Origin: CAWUIO01 sp963922455
Lineage (GTDB): Bacteria > Bacteroidota > Bacteroidia > Cytophagales > Microscillaceae
Direction of reading: 5' to 3'
NCBI GenBank assembly: GCA_963922455.1
Contig: CAWUIO010000107.1
Coordinates: 1 to 22,430, forward strand
Length of the DNA: 22,430 bases
Shown here: in pieces, positions 1 through 8,060 of the stretch
Layout of the letters: each line of letters begins with the position of its first letter
How positions within the stretch are numbered: position 1 is the stretch's first letter
The notes under the pieces: generated by a model
What the model saw: only the letters and a program-made list of their open reading frames with translations
The model's database searches: none
What the model was told of the DNA's origin: nothing
Made by a program: the position numbers and the translations under genes

Positions 1-43
1 CAATGCCCGATGGAATATGTAAGCCCTTAATGCAATGGCATTG

Positions 44-59
44 GGGGGCAGCCCCCTTT
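44..59 (+). terminator. Weak GC hairpin with short T run
   Basis: GGGGG (44-48), loop CAG and CCCCC (52-56) are followed by only three T residues. It could end a plus-strand transcript that enters from outside the window. It lies just past the stop of the minus-strand exonuclease gene, but on that strand no T run follows. The stem is strong, but the loop is minimal and the U tract is poor. Confidence 0.3.
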
Positions 60-66
60 CTGGATT

Positions 67-786
67 TTAGCTGGAAAGCATGATGGCTTCTTCTTCTATC
101 AAGGGCAAGACACAAAAGCGCAAGAAAACTTGTACCGTCGCAATGACATCGCGTTCGCAATAGCGGGCAATTTTTTCCCACTCTTTTTGCTCCCAAAACA
201 ACTCCCCTACCTGGCTCCCATCTACTTCTTCCTTGGGAGAGGGCACCTCAAAAACGTGGCAAAGTAACTCAAGACGGGTGTAGTTTTTATAATCGCCAAA
301 GCGCCATAGATCCATGGTATCTAGGTAGGGCACTTCCCAGGGCTTCTTACCCTGCACTTGCAATACGCGTGGTGGTTCGAGCTGGTTGATGAGGTAGCGA
401 CGGCCTAGAAAAGGAAAATCAAACTCTTTCCCGTTGTGGGCGCATAGTTTCCAACCATCCAGCTTGTCGTTGAGAAGCTCTTTGAAGTCTTGGAGAATTT
501 TGGATTCATCTTCCCCGTAAAATGACTTGACTTTCAAATGTGCTTTGCCCTCTTGCCAGTATACAAGCCCAAAACTTATGCAGACTACCTTGCCAAACTC
601 GGCGTAGATAGCGGCCCGGTTTATATAGCGTTCTTCGGGACTATTTCCCACTTCTCCTTTGAGATTATTGGCTTTATGGCGCCACATTTCTTGCATACCG
701 GTACCCATATCCTTGAGGGAATAATGGCTGCGGGCAGTCTCAATATCTAAAAAAAGAACTCGGCTTATTTCCTCAGGGCTAAACAT
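67..786 (-). CDS. DEDDy-type 3'-5' exonuclease (PolB-exonuclease-like)
   Basis: This 239-residue cytoplasmic protein resembles the predicted 3'-5' exonuclease domain related to the proofreading domain of family B DNA polymerases (DNA_pol_B_exo2 type). Visible acidic metal ligands are D14 and E16 in LFLDIETA (Exo I), D123 in the segment NGKEFDF (Exo II), and D213 in YCERD with Y209 (Exo III, the YX3D form that defines DEDDy enzymes). All four acidic positions are present, so it is expected to be active, removing nucleotides from a 3' end with two metal ions. There is no polymerase domain; the free-standing exonuclease length fits the family. It starts 20 bases after the stop of the upstream secreted-protein gene on the same strand, so the two may be co-transcribed, although no functional link is obvious. 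The substrate (DNA or RNA) cannot be decided from sequence. Confidence 0.85.
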   Translation of the reverse strand: MFSPEEISRVLFLDIETARSHYSLKDMGTGMQEMWRHKANNLKGEVGNSPEERYINRAAIYAEFGKVVCISFGLVYWQEGKAHLKVKSFYGEDESKILQDFKELLNDKLDGWKLCAHNGKEFDFPFLGRRYLINQLEPPRVLQVQGKKPWEVPYLDTMDLWRFGDYKNYTRLELLCHVFEVPSPKEEVDGSQVGELFWEQKEWEKIARYCERDVIATVQVFLRFCVLPLIEEEAIMLSS

Positions 787-806
787 GGGTCAGTAATTGA
801 AATACA

Positions 807-3176
807 TTAACGTTGTAAAGTGATAGTTCCCTTATAATCGCGGGCCCCGTAGTCTATTTCATAAAAATAGATACCTCCTGGTTGCCCACCTCCGTCCCAT
901 CGGAAGCCCGGATCATCAGAGCGAAACACTAAGTTACCCCAACGATTGTAAATCCGGATAAATCGGAACTGAAAATCGCAGTTTTCGCCCGGCCATTCTA
1001 ATGATTCGGGATTATTATCGATGTAAAATACATCATTTTTTTGATCACCATTGGGGGTGATGACATTGTAGGGCTTGAAATTAGTATCATCAAAGATCTG
1101 TTCTTCCAGATTGAGTATGATTTGATCAGTTACCTGCAAACGGGAATTACAGAAACTTTGATCGGTACCTAAGACTCCCAAGCTTAATGTGACAGGGACT
1201 AACTGATCTTCTATTACATCACAAGTCGGAAACCACTCTAAAACAGCTCGTATCTGCCCTCGCTCGCCACTTTGTACTACCCGCATGGCCCATTCGTCTA
1301 ACTCAAATCCTTGGGGTAAAATTTGCAAATCCAGTAAATCATTATCTGGATCTTCCAAGATTATCTCCATCGTATACATATCTCCTACCCGAACCAGCGG
1401 GGAATTCTCACTCAATCTAAGAGTAGGAGGTTCATTGAAAACAGGCTCTGAGGTAAAAGCAAAGTGCAAGGTATCCCAACTGGCCTCTAGGCAAGTATTA
1501 TCCCGGGCAAAGGTAGCAATCGTAAAAGACAAGGGCTGGCCGCTATTATCCAAGTCGGATACCAGGCATTCGGGCCAGCAATACTCGATGACCAGGCTAT
1601 CTGTGCGGCCTTGGGTGATTCGGGTAGAACTGTCGGGTAATACCAAGGGAGCCAATTCGGAAGGAGGCAACACCACGATGCCCAGGTTTTCCGGGTTATC
1701 AACATCTTGGGCAACGACTTGAAAACAGGCATTACCTTCTCGCACATCAAAGTTGGGTACCGCTCCCTCTTGGTAAAGCTGCATATTCCCGGAAGCGTCC
1801 GGGTAATATAAACGAATCGTAGGCGATTGATTTTCCACCTCGGCAATAAAACTCAAATGAAGGGTATCCAAGGCTGGGTTGGGGCAGTTATTATCCGAGA
1901 TGACTACATCCATCTCAAAGGGCCTAATGATCCCATTGCTATCTGGCTCCGATATTAAGCATTCGGGCCAGCATACGGGAATGAGTAGGCTGTCGCTGGC
2001 TCCATTCCCTTGCATAACACCCATCATCGCTTCTAAGGAGGAAGGCAAGACAAAGTTTTGAGGCACATATTGCACACTAAACATTTGCCCCGGATCTGGG
2101 TCTTTCACGTAAAAATTAAAGCAAGCTTCTCCGGGCCTGACATCAACTAACACAGTATCGCCTGGAGTATAATCTAAATAATTGCCCTCTTTATCGGGAT
2201 ATTCGGCGCGTACCTCAGGTTCGGTATTCACGGGACACTCTATCACCAGTAATTGGAAGTCTCGCCGGGCCCTCCCAATCCTGAGCCCATCGCGGTATTC
2301 ATCACACTGCACATTAAAAACATACAGTCCTAAAGCACTGGGATGTACCCGGAGTAAACCCGTGGCTGAATCGAGTCGGGTCTCGTTTTCTTTTTTGGAG
2401 ACATCATATAAAAAAGGCTGCTCGGCCCGAAAATCAAAAACTAATCCATCTTCCCAAGTCACTGGTGTATAGGGTTGGGGAATAGGCCGGATATAACCAA
2501 AGCCCGTGTTAGGGTTGTATTGCCCTACGGTATCAGGGCTTGAGTTGCCCACCCAGGGGGTGCCTAAACTATACACCAGGCTATCCCCATCGGCATCGCT
2601 TGCTGAAAAGCTTAATTGGTTTAATTCGTCCAAACAAAGCAAGCTTCCATCGGGAAAAGGAAATTCGGGTGAATTATTTATAAAAGGGGCCCCGTCTTTA
2701 AACACGGGAGGGAACTCTAAATAAAAAACCATACCCGCATCGCCTGGCTTCTCGATATTAGTGATGACATTATTTCTACAACATCGCTCCCACACCACAT
2801 AATATCCTTCGGGGTCATTAAAAACAGCCGGAGAGAGTGAAATATTTTTTTGATAGGTCAATAAGCGCGTTTCAATAGAAACCTGAAAACAATCGGTATT
2901 TTGATACATGACATCTTGCGATTCGCTTAGCCTTAAAAGCTCCCTTCTCAAGAAGGAATTGTCCCGCTTGCTAAAAATATGCAAAGCGGTTATGGGTTCG
3001 GCCCCTTCTACATTGAAGAGCGTATTTATCCGGTCATAGTACACATTCAAGGATAATTCGTAGCGGTTATCTTCAGTGTGTTTTAAGGTAATTTCACCAC
3101 CAACAATATGGGAAGCATACACAGGGGCACAAGCTCCCAAAAGGAAGAGCAGGATAAGATAGAGGGGATATTTCAT
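807..3176 (-). CDS. Secreted multi-domain protein with T9SS type B (gliding) C-terminal sorting domain
   Basis: This is a 789-residue exported protein. The N-terminus has a hydrophobic signal (residues about 4-21) with two possible processing sites: a lipobox-like LGAC and, a few residues later, VYA followed by SHIVGGE. The ASHIVGGE start of the mature chain is common in Bacteroidota surface proteins of this type, so signal peptidase I cleavage at VYA seems more likely. The middle shows repeated Ig-like/cadherin-like segments with conserved DxDxD-type turns such as SASDADGDSL and EDPDNDLLD, and two copies of a CWPECL motif. The last about 90 residues, from NVITPNGDQKNDVF through IYNRWGNLVF to GIYFYEIDYG, form the gliding-motility-associated C-terminal domain that directs export by the type IX secretion system (type B). 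The likely role is cell-surface adhesion or matrix; no enzymatic domain is seen. Confidence 0.9.
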   Translation of the reverse strand: MKYPLYLILLFLLGACAPVYASHIVGGEITLKHTEDNRYELSLNVYYDRINTLFNVEGAEPITALHIFSKRDNSFLRRELLRLSESQDVMYQNTDCFQVSIETRLLTYQKNISLSPAVFNDPEGYYVVWERCCRNNVITNIEKPGDAGMVFYLEFPPVFKDGAPFINNSPEFPFPDGSLLCLDELNQLSFSASDADGDSLVYSLGTPWVGNSSPDTVGQYNPNTGFGYIRPIPQPYTPVTWEDGLVFDFRAEQPFLYDVSKKENETRLDSATGLLRVHPSALGLYVFNVQCDEYRDGLRIGRARRDFQLLVIECPVNTEPEVRAEYPDKEGNYLDYTPGDTVLVDVRPGEACFNFYVKDPDPGQMFSVQYVPQNFVLPSSLEAMMGVMQGNGASDSLLIPVCWPECLISEPDSNGIIRPFEMDVVISDNNCPNPALDTLHLSFIAEVENQSPTIRLYYPDASGNMQLYQEGAVPNFDVREGNACFQVVAQDVDNPENLGIVVLPPSELAPLVLPDSSTRITQGRTDSLVIEYCWPECLVSDLDNSGQPLSFTIATFARDNTCLEASWDTLHFAFTSEPVFNEPPTLRLSENSPLVRVGDMYTMEIILEDPDNDLLDLQILPQGFELDEWAMRVVQSGERGQIRAVLEWFPTCDVIEDQLVPVTLSLGVLGTDQSFCNSRLQVTDQIILNLEEQIFDDTNFKPYNVITPNGDQKNDVFYIDNNPESLEWPGENCDFQFRFIRIYNRWGNLVFRSDDPGFRWDGGGQPGGIYFYEIDYGARDYKGTITLQR

Positions 3177-3262
3177 TGGGCCAAAAACTGGTATAGTATT
3201 GCTCTAAAATAAGGATTTTTTAGGAAATGTATTACAAAGTCATGCCTTAAATGATAATTTCC

Positions 3263-3270
3263 TATCTTCG
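3263..3270 (+). promoter_or_regulatory. Candidate Bacteroidota -7 box, TATCTTCG
   Basis: TATCTTCG fits the Bacteroidota TAnnTTTG box except for one base and lies four bases before the ATG at 3275. Transcription from it would give an almost leaderless mRNA. This supports 3275 rather than 3251 as the start codon, because a start at 3251 would lie upstream of the transcription start. No convincing -33 TTG is visible at the right distance. Confidence 0.4.
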
Positions 3271-3274
3271 CAAA

Positions 3275-4687
3275 ATGAAGAAAGGTCAGATATTAGAGGA
3301 AGTTGAAATTCAAGGGATTGCAGCCGAAGGAAAGTGTCTCACCCGTTATCAAGACCGGGTTATCTTTGTACCCGGTAATCAAGTAGCCCCAGGTGACATT
3401 GTAGATCTCCGGATTGTCAAAAAAAGGAAAAGTTACCTGGAAGCCCTTCCTACCCGGTACCATCGCTTATCCGAGTTGCGTCAAAGCCCATTTTGTGATC
3501 ATTTTGGCACCTGTGGAGGGTGTAAATGGCAGCATTTGCCTTATAGTCAGCAGCTTCTTTTTAAGCAACAACAGGTAGAAGACCAGTTAAAAAGAATTGG
3601 GCACTTAGCATTACCGCCCATTTTACCCATTGAGGGAGCCGATCCGACCCAATACTACCGAAATAAATTGGAGTTTACTTTTTCCAATCGGCGTTGGTAT
3701 ACCAACCTGGAAAGAGATCAGGATGACTTTCCCCCGGATGCCCTGGGCTTTCATATTCCTGGTCGGTTTGATAAAATTTTAGATATTGAGCATTGTTATT
3801 TGCAAGCAGACCCCTCTAATAAAATTCGCCTGGTTTTAAGAGATTATGCCCGAAAGCATCAATTGAGCTTTTACGATGCTAAAGAACAAATTGGCTATTT
3901 ACGCAATGTTGTTATCCGCAGTTCCAATCAAGATCACTGGATGGTTATCATGTTGGTCAAAGAGGACCTTCCCCAGGTATTAGAGCCCCTCCTGGAACAT
4001 CTTCAAAAGGAAGTACCTGAAATCACTTCGCTCTACTATATCATCAACCCCAAACGTAATGACTCCTACCAAGACTTAGCGCCCGTTTTATTTTCGGGTG
4101 AGGCTTTTATGGAAGAAGCTATGGAAGATTTGCGTTTTCGCGTAGGCCCCCTGTCTTTTTTCCAGACGAACTCTACCCAGGCTTTGCGCTTGTACCAAAT
4201 CACCCGTGAGTTTGCCGATATTCAATCGAGTGACCGGGTCTATGACCTATATACCGGAACGGGTACCATCGCCAATTTTGTGGCTAGGCATGCGCAAGAA
4301 GTAATCGGATTGGAGTATGTAGAAGCCGCTGTGGCCGATGCAAGGACGAACTCACTGATTAACGGGATAGAAAATACCCGTTTCTTTGCCGGGGATATGA
4401 AAGACCTGCTTAAAACTACTTTTTTAGAAGCGCAGGGCTTTCCCCAAGTAGTTATTTGTGATCCTCCGAGGGCTGGCATGCACGCCGATGTGGTCCATAC
4501 CTTGGCCCAAACAGGAGCCCGGCGCATTGTATACGTAAGTTGTAACCCGGCTACCCAAGCCCGGGACCTTGCTTTGCTAGATGAGCTCTACCAAATTGAA
4601 GCTATTCAACCCGTAGATATGTTTCCGCATACCCATCACGTAGAAAATGTCGTTAAATTGTTACGTAGGCCGGATACCAAGGCCTAA
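3275..4687 (+). CDS. rlmD: 23S rRNA (uracil-C5)-methyltransferase, RlmD/TrmA family
   Basis: This SAM-dependent RNA m5U methyltransferase is 470 residues from the start chosen here; an upstream in-frame ATG at 3251 would add eight residues. The order is: an N-terminal TRAM RNA-binding domain (about residues 1-55); a cysteine cluster in CDHFGTCGGC (C74, C80, C83) that together with a later Cys (in DIEHCYL) is expected to bind a 4Fe-4S cluster; a central RNA-recognition subdomain; and a Rossmann methyltransferase domain with DLYTGTGTIANF (SAM motif I), VICDPPRAG, and the catalytic cysteine in YVSCNP. The extreme C-terminus VDMFPHTHHVENVVKL is typical of the family and includes the general-base glutamate. 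Bacteroidota members are usually named RlmD, but family members split between U747, U1939 and tRNA U54, so the exact nucleotide is inferred. It is divergently oriented from the T9SS substrate gene. Confidence 0.9.
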   Translation: MKKGQILEEVEIQGIAAEGKCLTRYQDRVIFVPGNQVAPGDIVDLRIVKKRKSYLEALPTRYHRLSELRQSPFCDHFGTCGGCKWQHLPYSQQLLFKQQQVEDQLKRIGHLALPPILPIEGADPTQYYRNKLEFTFSNRRWYTNLERDQDDFPPDALGFHIPGRFDKILDIEHCYLQADPSNKIRLVLRDYARKHQLSFYDAKEQIGYLRNVVIRSSNQDHWMVIMLVKEDLPQVLEPLLEHLQKEVPEITSLYYIINPKRNDSYQDLAPVLFSGEAFMEEAMEDLRFRVGPLSFFQTNSTQALRLYQITREFADIQSSDRVYDLYTGTGTIANFVARHAQEVIGLEYVEAAVADARTNSLINGIENTRFFAGDMKDLLKTTFLEAQGFPQVVICDPPRAGMHADVVHTLAQTGARRIVYVSCNPATQARDLALLDELYQIEAIQPVDMFPHTHHVENVVKLLRRPDTKA

Positions 4688-4695
4688 GCCCTTAA

Positions 4696-4727
4696 TTTGA
4701 CGATCTTAGGAATATGAGATAGATTTG
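4696..4727 (+). promoter_or_regulatory. Bacteroidota-type promoter for the TPR operon
   Basis: TTTG at 4696-4699, a 20-base spacer and TAGATTTG at 4720-4727 match the Bacteroidota housekeeping promoter (TTTG, about 19-20 bases, TAnnTTTG). Transcription would begin near 4734, leaving a leader of about 55 bases before the ATG at 4790. This is the best full promoter seen in the window and indicates that the TPR gene is not simply read through from rlmD. Confidence 0.65.
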
Positions 4728-4789
4728 TCAGGTTGATTTACATCAATTATACGTAAAATCGTTCCCTCAGCAACCTAAAAAAATAGCTC

Positions 4790-6232
4790 ATGAACAGCTC
4801 CGAAAAAAAGCGCCTAGAGGAAGAAATCGAACGCTTGGAGAAAGAATTACAAAATGTCCCCTCAGATTTGGAAGCCGGGGCCGCCGAACTCTCGCTCAGA
4901 CAGGCCAACCTACACAAAGAGCTGGGCTTACAATACGAAAAATTAGGGGCTTACGATCAAGCTATTGAGCATTTTGAGCAAGTCATTAGCTTTTTAAATC
5001 ATCATGAACCGGATCCTAAGACACAATCAGAAATTTTTTATTATCTGGGTAAATCCTACCTAAAGTCGGAGCAATTTGAGCTGGCACTCAATACATTTCG
5101 TCAGGCCCTAGATGCGGGCGACCTTTCGCTCCGGGGGCAAATCCTTAGTCAAATCGCTCACCTTTTCCTAGTTCAAGAGGAATGGGAAAAAGCCCTACAA
5201 TTTTATAATGAGGCCGAAGTAGAACTGCTTCGCCACTCCGAAGACAAAGCCTTGGGTACCTTAAACTGGATGCGCGGCTTGGTTTATTACAACTTACAAG
5301 ACTATGCCCCCGCCCTTAAAGGATTGGAAACCGCCGATAATTTTCTTATCAAAGCAGAAGCCTACGAAGATCTTAGCCGACTCCACCAAGTGATCCGTTC
5401 GTTTGTCAATCAGACCATGGGAGTCGAAAACCGCCGGGCCTACTGGGAAAAAGCCCGCGATATTTCCCAACAATCCCAAAAAAAACTATCCTATGGGTAT
5501 TTTAGTATGTCCTTAGGTCTATGGTACCAAGAAGAAAGCAAACCTCGGGAAGCCTTAGAATATGTGAGGGAAGCTCTACAAATTATGCGAGATCACCAAC
5601 TTGACTTTGAAGTTGCCGACCTATGCTATTTTTTAGGCTCCTTAGAAGAAGAACTGGGAGATCCCCGCAAAGCTACCTACTTGTATATGGAAGCGCTCGA
5701 GAAGATGTTGGCCACAGGACATTATGAGCATACCGGGATGACCGTCTTGCACTTGCAAGGTTCTGAAATACATTTACAAAACGAAGAAGAGGCCCAACAA
5801 TTAAAACAATTGCTCAAAGAAGCCTCAAGTGAAGGCTTTGGCGAAGAGTTATGGGGAGATGAAGAAGATACGGTCATCGAGGGAAAGGGTGACTGGATTA
5901 CCCATACCCAGTTGGCCGAAAACATCAGTGAAGTAGCTTCCCAGTACTCAGAACGCAGTGTAAAAGAGCTACAAGAAGATTTTCAAGAGCTTAAAAGTAA
6001 ACTCCCTGAAAAACCTGAGGAATTTATGCAAGTAGCTCAACTACTGCTAGAAAAAGCTTACCAAAGCGTTCAGAATTCTTGGTTTAACCGCAAGAAAAAA
6101 AGAAAAGCTTTTGAGGATATTCAAAAAGAAGTACAGGATACCTTACTCTCTCTACAAAGTAAAGAGGATTTTCCAAGTGACTGGAAAAACGATTTGCAAG
6201 ATCTTATCAACCATAACAACTCCTATAAGTAA
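4790..6232 (+). CDS. Tetratricopeptide-repeat protein
   Basis: This 480-residue protein has no signal peptide or membrane segment, so it is probably cytoplasmic. Residues 1-30 are a charged coiled coil. From about residue 35 to 320 there are six or more TPR-like helical hairpins; clear ones are LGLQYEKLGAYDQAIEHFEQ, FYYLGKSYLKSEQFELALN and CYFLGSLEEELGDPRKATYL. The C-terminal third (about 340-480) is highly charged and helical, with an acidic patch (GDEEDT) and a basic cluster (NRKKKRK), and looks like a second coiled-coil region. TPR arrays act as protein-protein docking scaffolds; no catalytic motif is present and the partner is unknown. Its own promoter lies upstream, and the following 126-residue gene begins 14 bases after its stop, so the pair is very likely an operon. 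Translation starts from an A-rich leader without a Shine-Dalgarno sequence. Confidence 0.85.
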   Translation: MNSSEKKRLEEEIERLEKELQNVPSDLEAGAAELSLRQANLHKELGLQYEKLGAYDQAIEHFEQVISFLNHHEPDPKTQSEIFYYLGKSYLKSEQFELALNTFRQALDAGDLSLRGQILSQIAHLFLVQEEWEKALQFYNEAEVELLRHSEDKALGTLNWMRGLVYYNLQDYAPALKGLETADNFLIKAEAYEDLSRLHQVIRSFVNQTMGVENRRAYWEKARDISQQSQKKLSYGYFSMSLGLWYQEESKPREALEYVREALQIMRDHQLDFEVADLCYFLGSLEEELGDPRKATYLYMEALEKMLATGHYEHTGMTVLHLQGSEIHLQNEEEAQQLKQLLKEASSEGFGEELWGDEEDTVIEGKGDWITHTQLAENISEVASQYSERSVKELQEDFQELKSKLPEKPEEFMQVAQLLLEKAYQSVQNSWFNRKKKRKAFEDIQKEVQDTLLSLQSKEDFPSDWKNDLQDLINHNNSYK

Positions 6233-6246
6233 ACTGCAGATGCCCC

Positions 6247-6627
6247 ATGAATAACGACCCCGAATTGAATGGAAAATATTTAGGAAGTATCAGCCAAGAC
6301 TTTGTCAAAGTGGCCAAAGTACTTCAAGAAGCTGCCTATCAAATCCGAAAGCGAAATATTTCCGATTTCCCCATCTTCCCCATCAGTAGGGAAGACTTGC
6401 CCATTGGACAATTATTGGTAGCTAAAGGCGAAGAACCCGCTCCCCAACAATGGAACTTTTACATTTCCTTTTTTCAAGAGTTTTTAGAACGTAAGCTGAT
6501 CAACAAAGAAGAGGAGTTTACCGGGGCTTACAAAGACCCCGATGAGTTTTGTTGTTTATTTGTCGTAGACGTGCCAGGCAATTTTACCAACTTTGTTTTT
6601 ATTCCCTATCCCAACGAAGACAATTAG
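6247..6627 (+). CDS. Small cytosolic protein of unknown function, TPR-operon partner
   Basis: This 126-residue soluble protein has no signal, membrane helix or recognised catalytic motif. It begins with a helical segment (YLGSISQDFVKVAKVLQEAAYQIRK), then a patch with repeated hydrophobic-proline pairs (SDFPIFPISREDLPIGQLL), a tryptophan-centred segment (WNFYISFFQEFLERKLI), and ends in strands rich in aromatic residues (CCLFVVDV, FVFIPYPN). From memory, similar short proteins occur in other Bacteroidota, so it is probably a conserved family without a name. Its position 14 bases behind the TPR gene suggests that it is a binding partner or client of that protein. The gene ends nine bases before the stop of the converging methyltransferase gene. 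Confidence 0.75.
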   Translation: MNNDPELNGKYLGSISQDFVKVAKVLQEAAYQIRKRNISDFPIFPISREDLPIGQLLVAKGEEPAPQQWNFYISFFQEFLERKLINKEEEFTGAYKDPDEFCCLFVVDVPGNFTNFVFIPYPNEDN

Positions 6628-6636
6628 GCCAAACCA

Positions 6637-7383
6637 TCACTCCATTTTTTTAAACACCAAAAAATGCTGCCAAGGAAGGTTGCTTTGCTTTTCTTCCAAG
6701 CGAAATCCACTGGCCTCAAATTCTCTTTGGGCTTGAGATAGGCTCATTTTATGTAAGCGTTTAATGGGTATTTGAGGGTCTTCAGCCTTAAATTCTAATA
6801 AAACGGCGCTTCCATCGGGCTTGAGTGATTCGTAGATGGAAGTAAGCATCTCTTTGGGATAGGAAAACTCATGATACACATCTACCAGCAAGACCATATC
6901 CATCTGTTCCTTCGGAAGGTTGGTGTGGGTTTCGGAGCCTATTAGCAATTTGACATTCTCGACTCCCTGTTTTTTGGCTTTATTTTCCAAAATATCCAAC
7001 ATTTCTTGCTGAATATCTACGGCCCAAACCATGCCTTGGGGGTATCTTTCGGCCAATTCTAAGGAGTAGTAGCCACTCCCTGCCCCAATGTCGGCAATTT
7101 GAGCTGTTTCAGGTAATTTCAAGTTCTTAATAAATTTCAAAATCCGGTCGGTATCCTCTTCTTTACTCCGTTCGGGCCGATCTAGCCAAGAGGCTCCCCG
7201 GTGTCCCATGGTTTGAGAAATTTCCCTCCCCATATAATATTTTCCAATACCGTCCCTGCTGGGGCTTGAGTATTGATAGGCCTCTCTTCCTTGGCCAAAG
7301 GTATCCGGGCGATTTTGACTACAAGCCGGCAAGGTCATAAAACCTAGCAGGATTAAGCTCAAAGTAATTATTTTTGGAGTCAT
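6637..7383 (-). CDS. SAM-dependent methyltransferase with a lipoprotein signal
   Basis: This is a 248-residue class I methyltransferase. Residues 1-20 are a typical signal sequence ending in the lipobox LPAC, with C21 as the predicted lipidated cysteine, so the protein should be anchored in the envelope. The Rossmann fold follows: motif I is ADIGAGSGYY (about 97-106), the acidic end of strand 2 is in VWAVDIQ (about 119-125), and motif IV is DMVLLVDVYHEF. A segment before motif I (YYMGREISQTMGHRGASWLDRPER) recurs in a group of exported-looking methyltransferases. The substrate is unknown. The oddity is location: SAM is made in the cytoplasm and is not generally expected in the periplasm, so either the signal is not used, SAM reaches the envelope, or the protein has another ligand. 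It converges with the TPR operon, and no terminator lies between the two. Confidence 0.85.
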   Translation of the reverse strand: MTPKIITLSLILLGFMTLPACSQNRPDTFGQGREAYQYSSPSRDGIGKYYMGREISQTMGHRGASWLDRPERSKEEDTDRILKFIKNLKLPETAQIADIGAGSGYYSLELAERYPQGMVWAVDIQQEMLDILENKAKKQGVENVKLLIGSETHTNLPKEQMDMVLLVDVYHEFSYPKEMLTSIYESLKPDGSAVLLEFKAEDPQIPIKRLHKMSLSQAQREFEASGFRLEEKQSNLPWQHFLVFKKME

Positions 7384-8060
7384 TCCGTATTTTTCAAGTA
7401 CCTAGGCAGAAGACCACACGAGGGTCTCACACCTTCTTTGATCTTTACAATCCTCAAAAAATAAGCCGTTTCTTCGTATACTATGGGTTTATCTCTAACT
7501 AGGACACCCAAGAGATGGCTTATACGCTGCGCTTGTCCTAGATTATACGATAGAGGACGCTTTCCGAACGATCCCTCAGCGAGGGCAGGCTTTTGCTACT
7601 CGTCGACCCAGGCTCAGGCAGCAGTGGGCTTTTATCATTTTTAATTTAGATATTACATGTAGGATTGAAAAATATCAATACCTGAAATAAGTTGACCGCT
7701 TTATCCCTCAAGCAAAAAAAAATATCCCGATTTGAGATTTTTTTACCAGACTGAACATGAAAACTCATTCCTTTGCCTAGGACTTGCGGCATTTATTAAC
7801 TTTATTGTACATAAATAACGTATTCAATCCCTTTAATTTGGTTGTAAAACAACGTCATTTATCGTGATAAGTGTACTTAAAAAAATTAACTGGTAACAAT
7901 ACGTATTTTTTTTATAACCTTTGAAAACCACAGATTCTCGGGAAAAAAGTCCTTAATCAAATACTTTTTACTAAGTAATAAATAAGCTCTTTGCAAAGGT
8001 GACGGTCCTTAGTTCCCAGAGTCTACCTAATGTGTTTGTTTTGGTTTTACCGAAAGGCTT
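7384..8060. other. 677-base intergenic region upstream of the sigma factor gene
   Basis: No convincing gene is seen. The left part (7384-7640) holds an inverted repeat, CTAGGACA at 7499-7506 and TGTCCTAG at 7534-7541, and a possible remnant of the dispersed repeat family at 7583-7629. The right part (7640-8060) is AT-rich with homopolymer runs and a small palindrome TTACTAAGTAA at 7968-7978. No TAnnTTTG box with a matching TTG was found close to the sigma gene, which could mean control by an alternative sigma factor, possibly itself. An AAAGG four bases before the ATG at 8061 is a weak ribosome binding site. Confidence 0.5.
7583..7629 (-). repeat. Possible diverged remnant of the dispersed intergenic repeat
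   Basis: Read on the minus strand, this stretch starts GCCCACTGCTG (compare GCCCGCCGCTG in the 11528 copy) and continues into a 26-base stretch matching about 19 positions of the second box of that copy (GTCGACGAGT against GCCGGCGAGT, then AAAAGCCTGCCC against GAAAGCCCGACC). The first box of the family is not in its expected place, although GCTGAGGGAT occurs on the other side. It may be a rearranged copy or a chance GC-rich match. Confidence 0.3.

Noticed and set aside
1..30. Open frame from the left edge on plus ending at TAA (28-30)
   Set aside because: Only nine codons are visible with no recognisable C-terminus; any frame could do this.
538..750. Plus-strand 70-codon frame
   Set aside because: It lies wholly within the exonuclease gene on the other strand and has no family resemblance.
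1285..2724. Several plus-strand frames of 60-145 codons
   Set aside because: They are antisense to the T9SS substrate gene, rich in Ser/Lys, and have no domain.
3251..3274. Upstream ATG of the RlmD-type gene at 3251
   Set aside because: A -7-like box lies between it and the ATG at 3275, and the extra residues do not match the usual N-terminus of the family.
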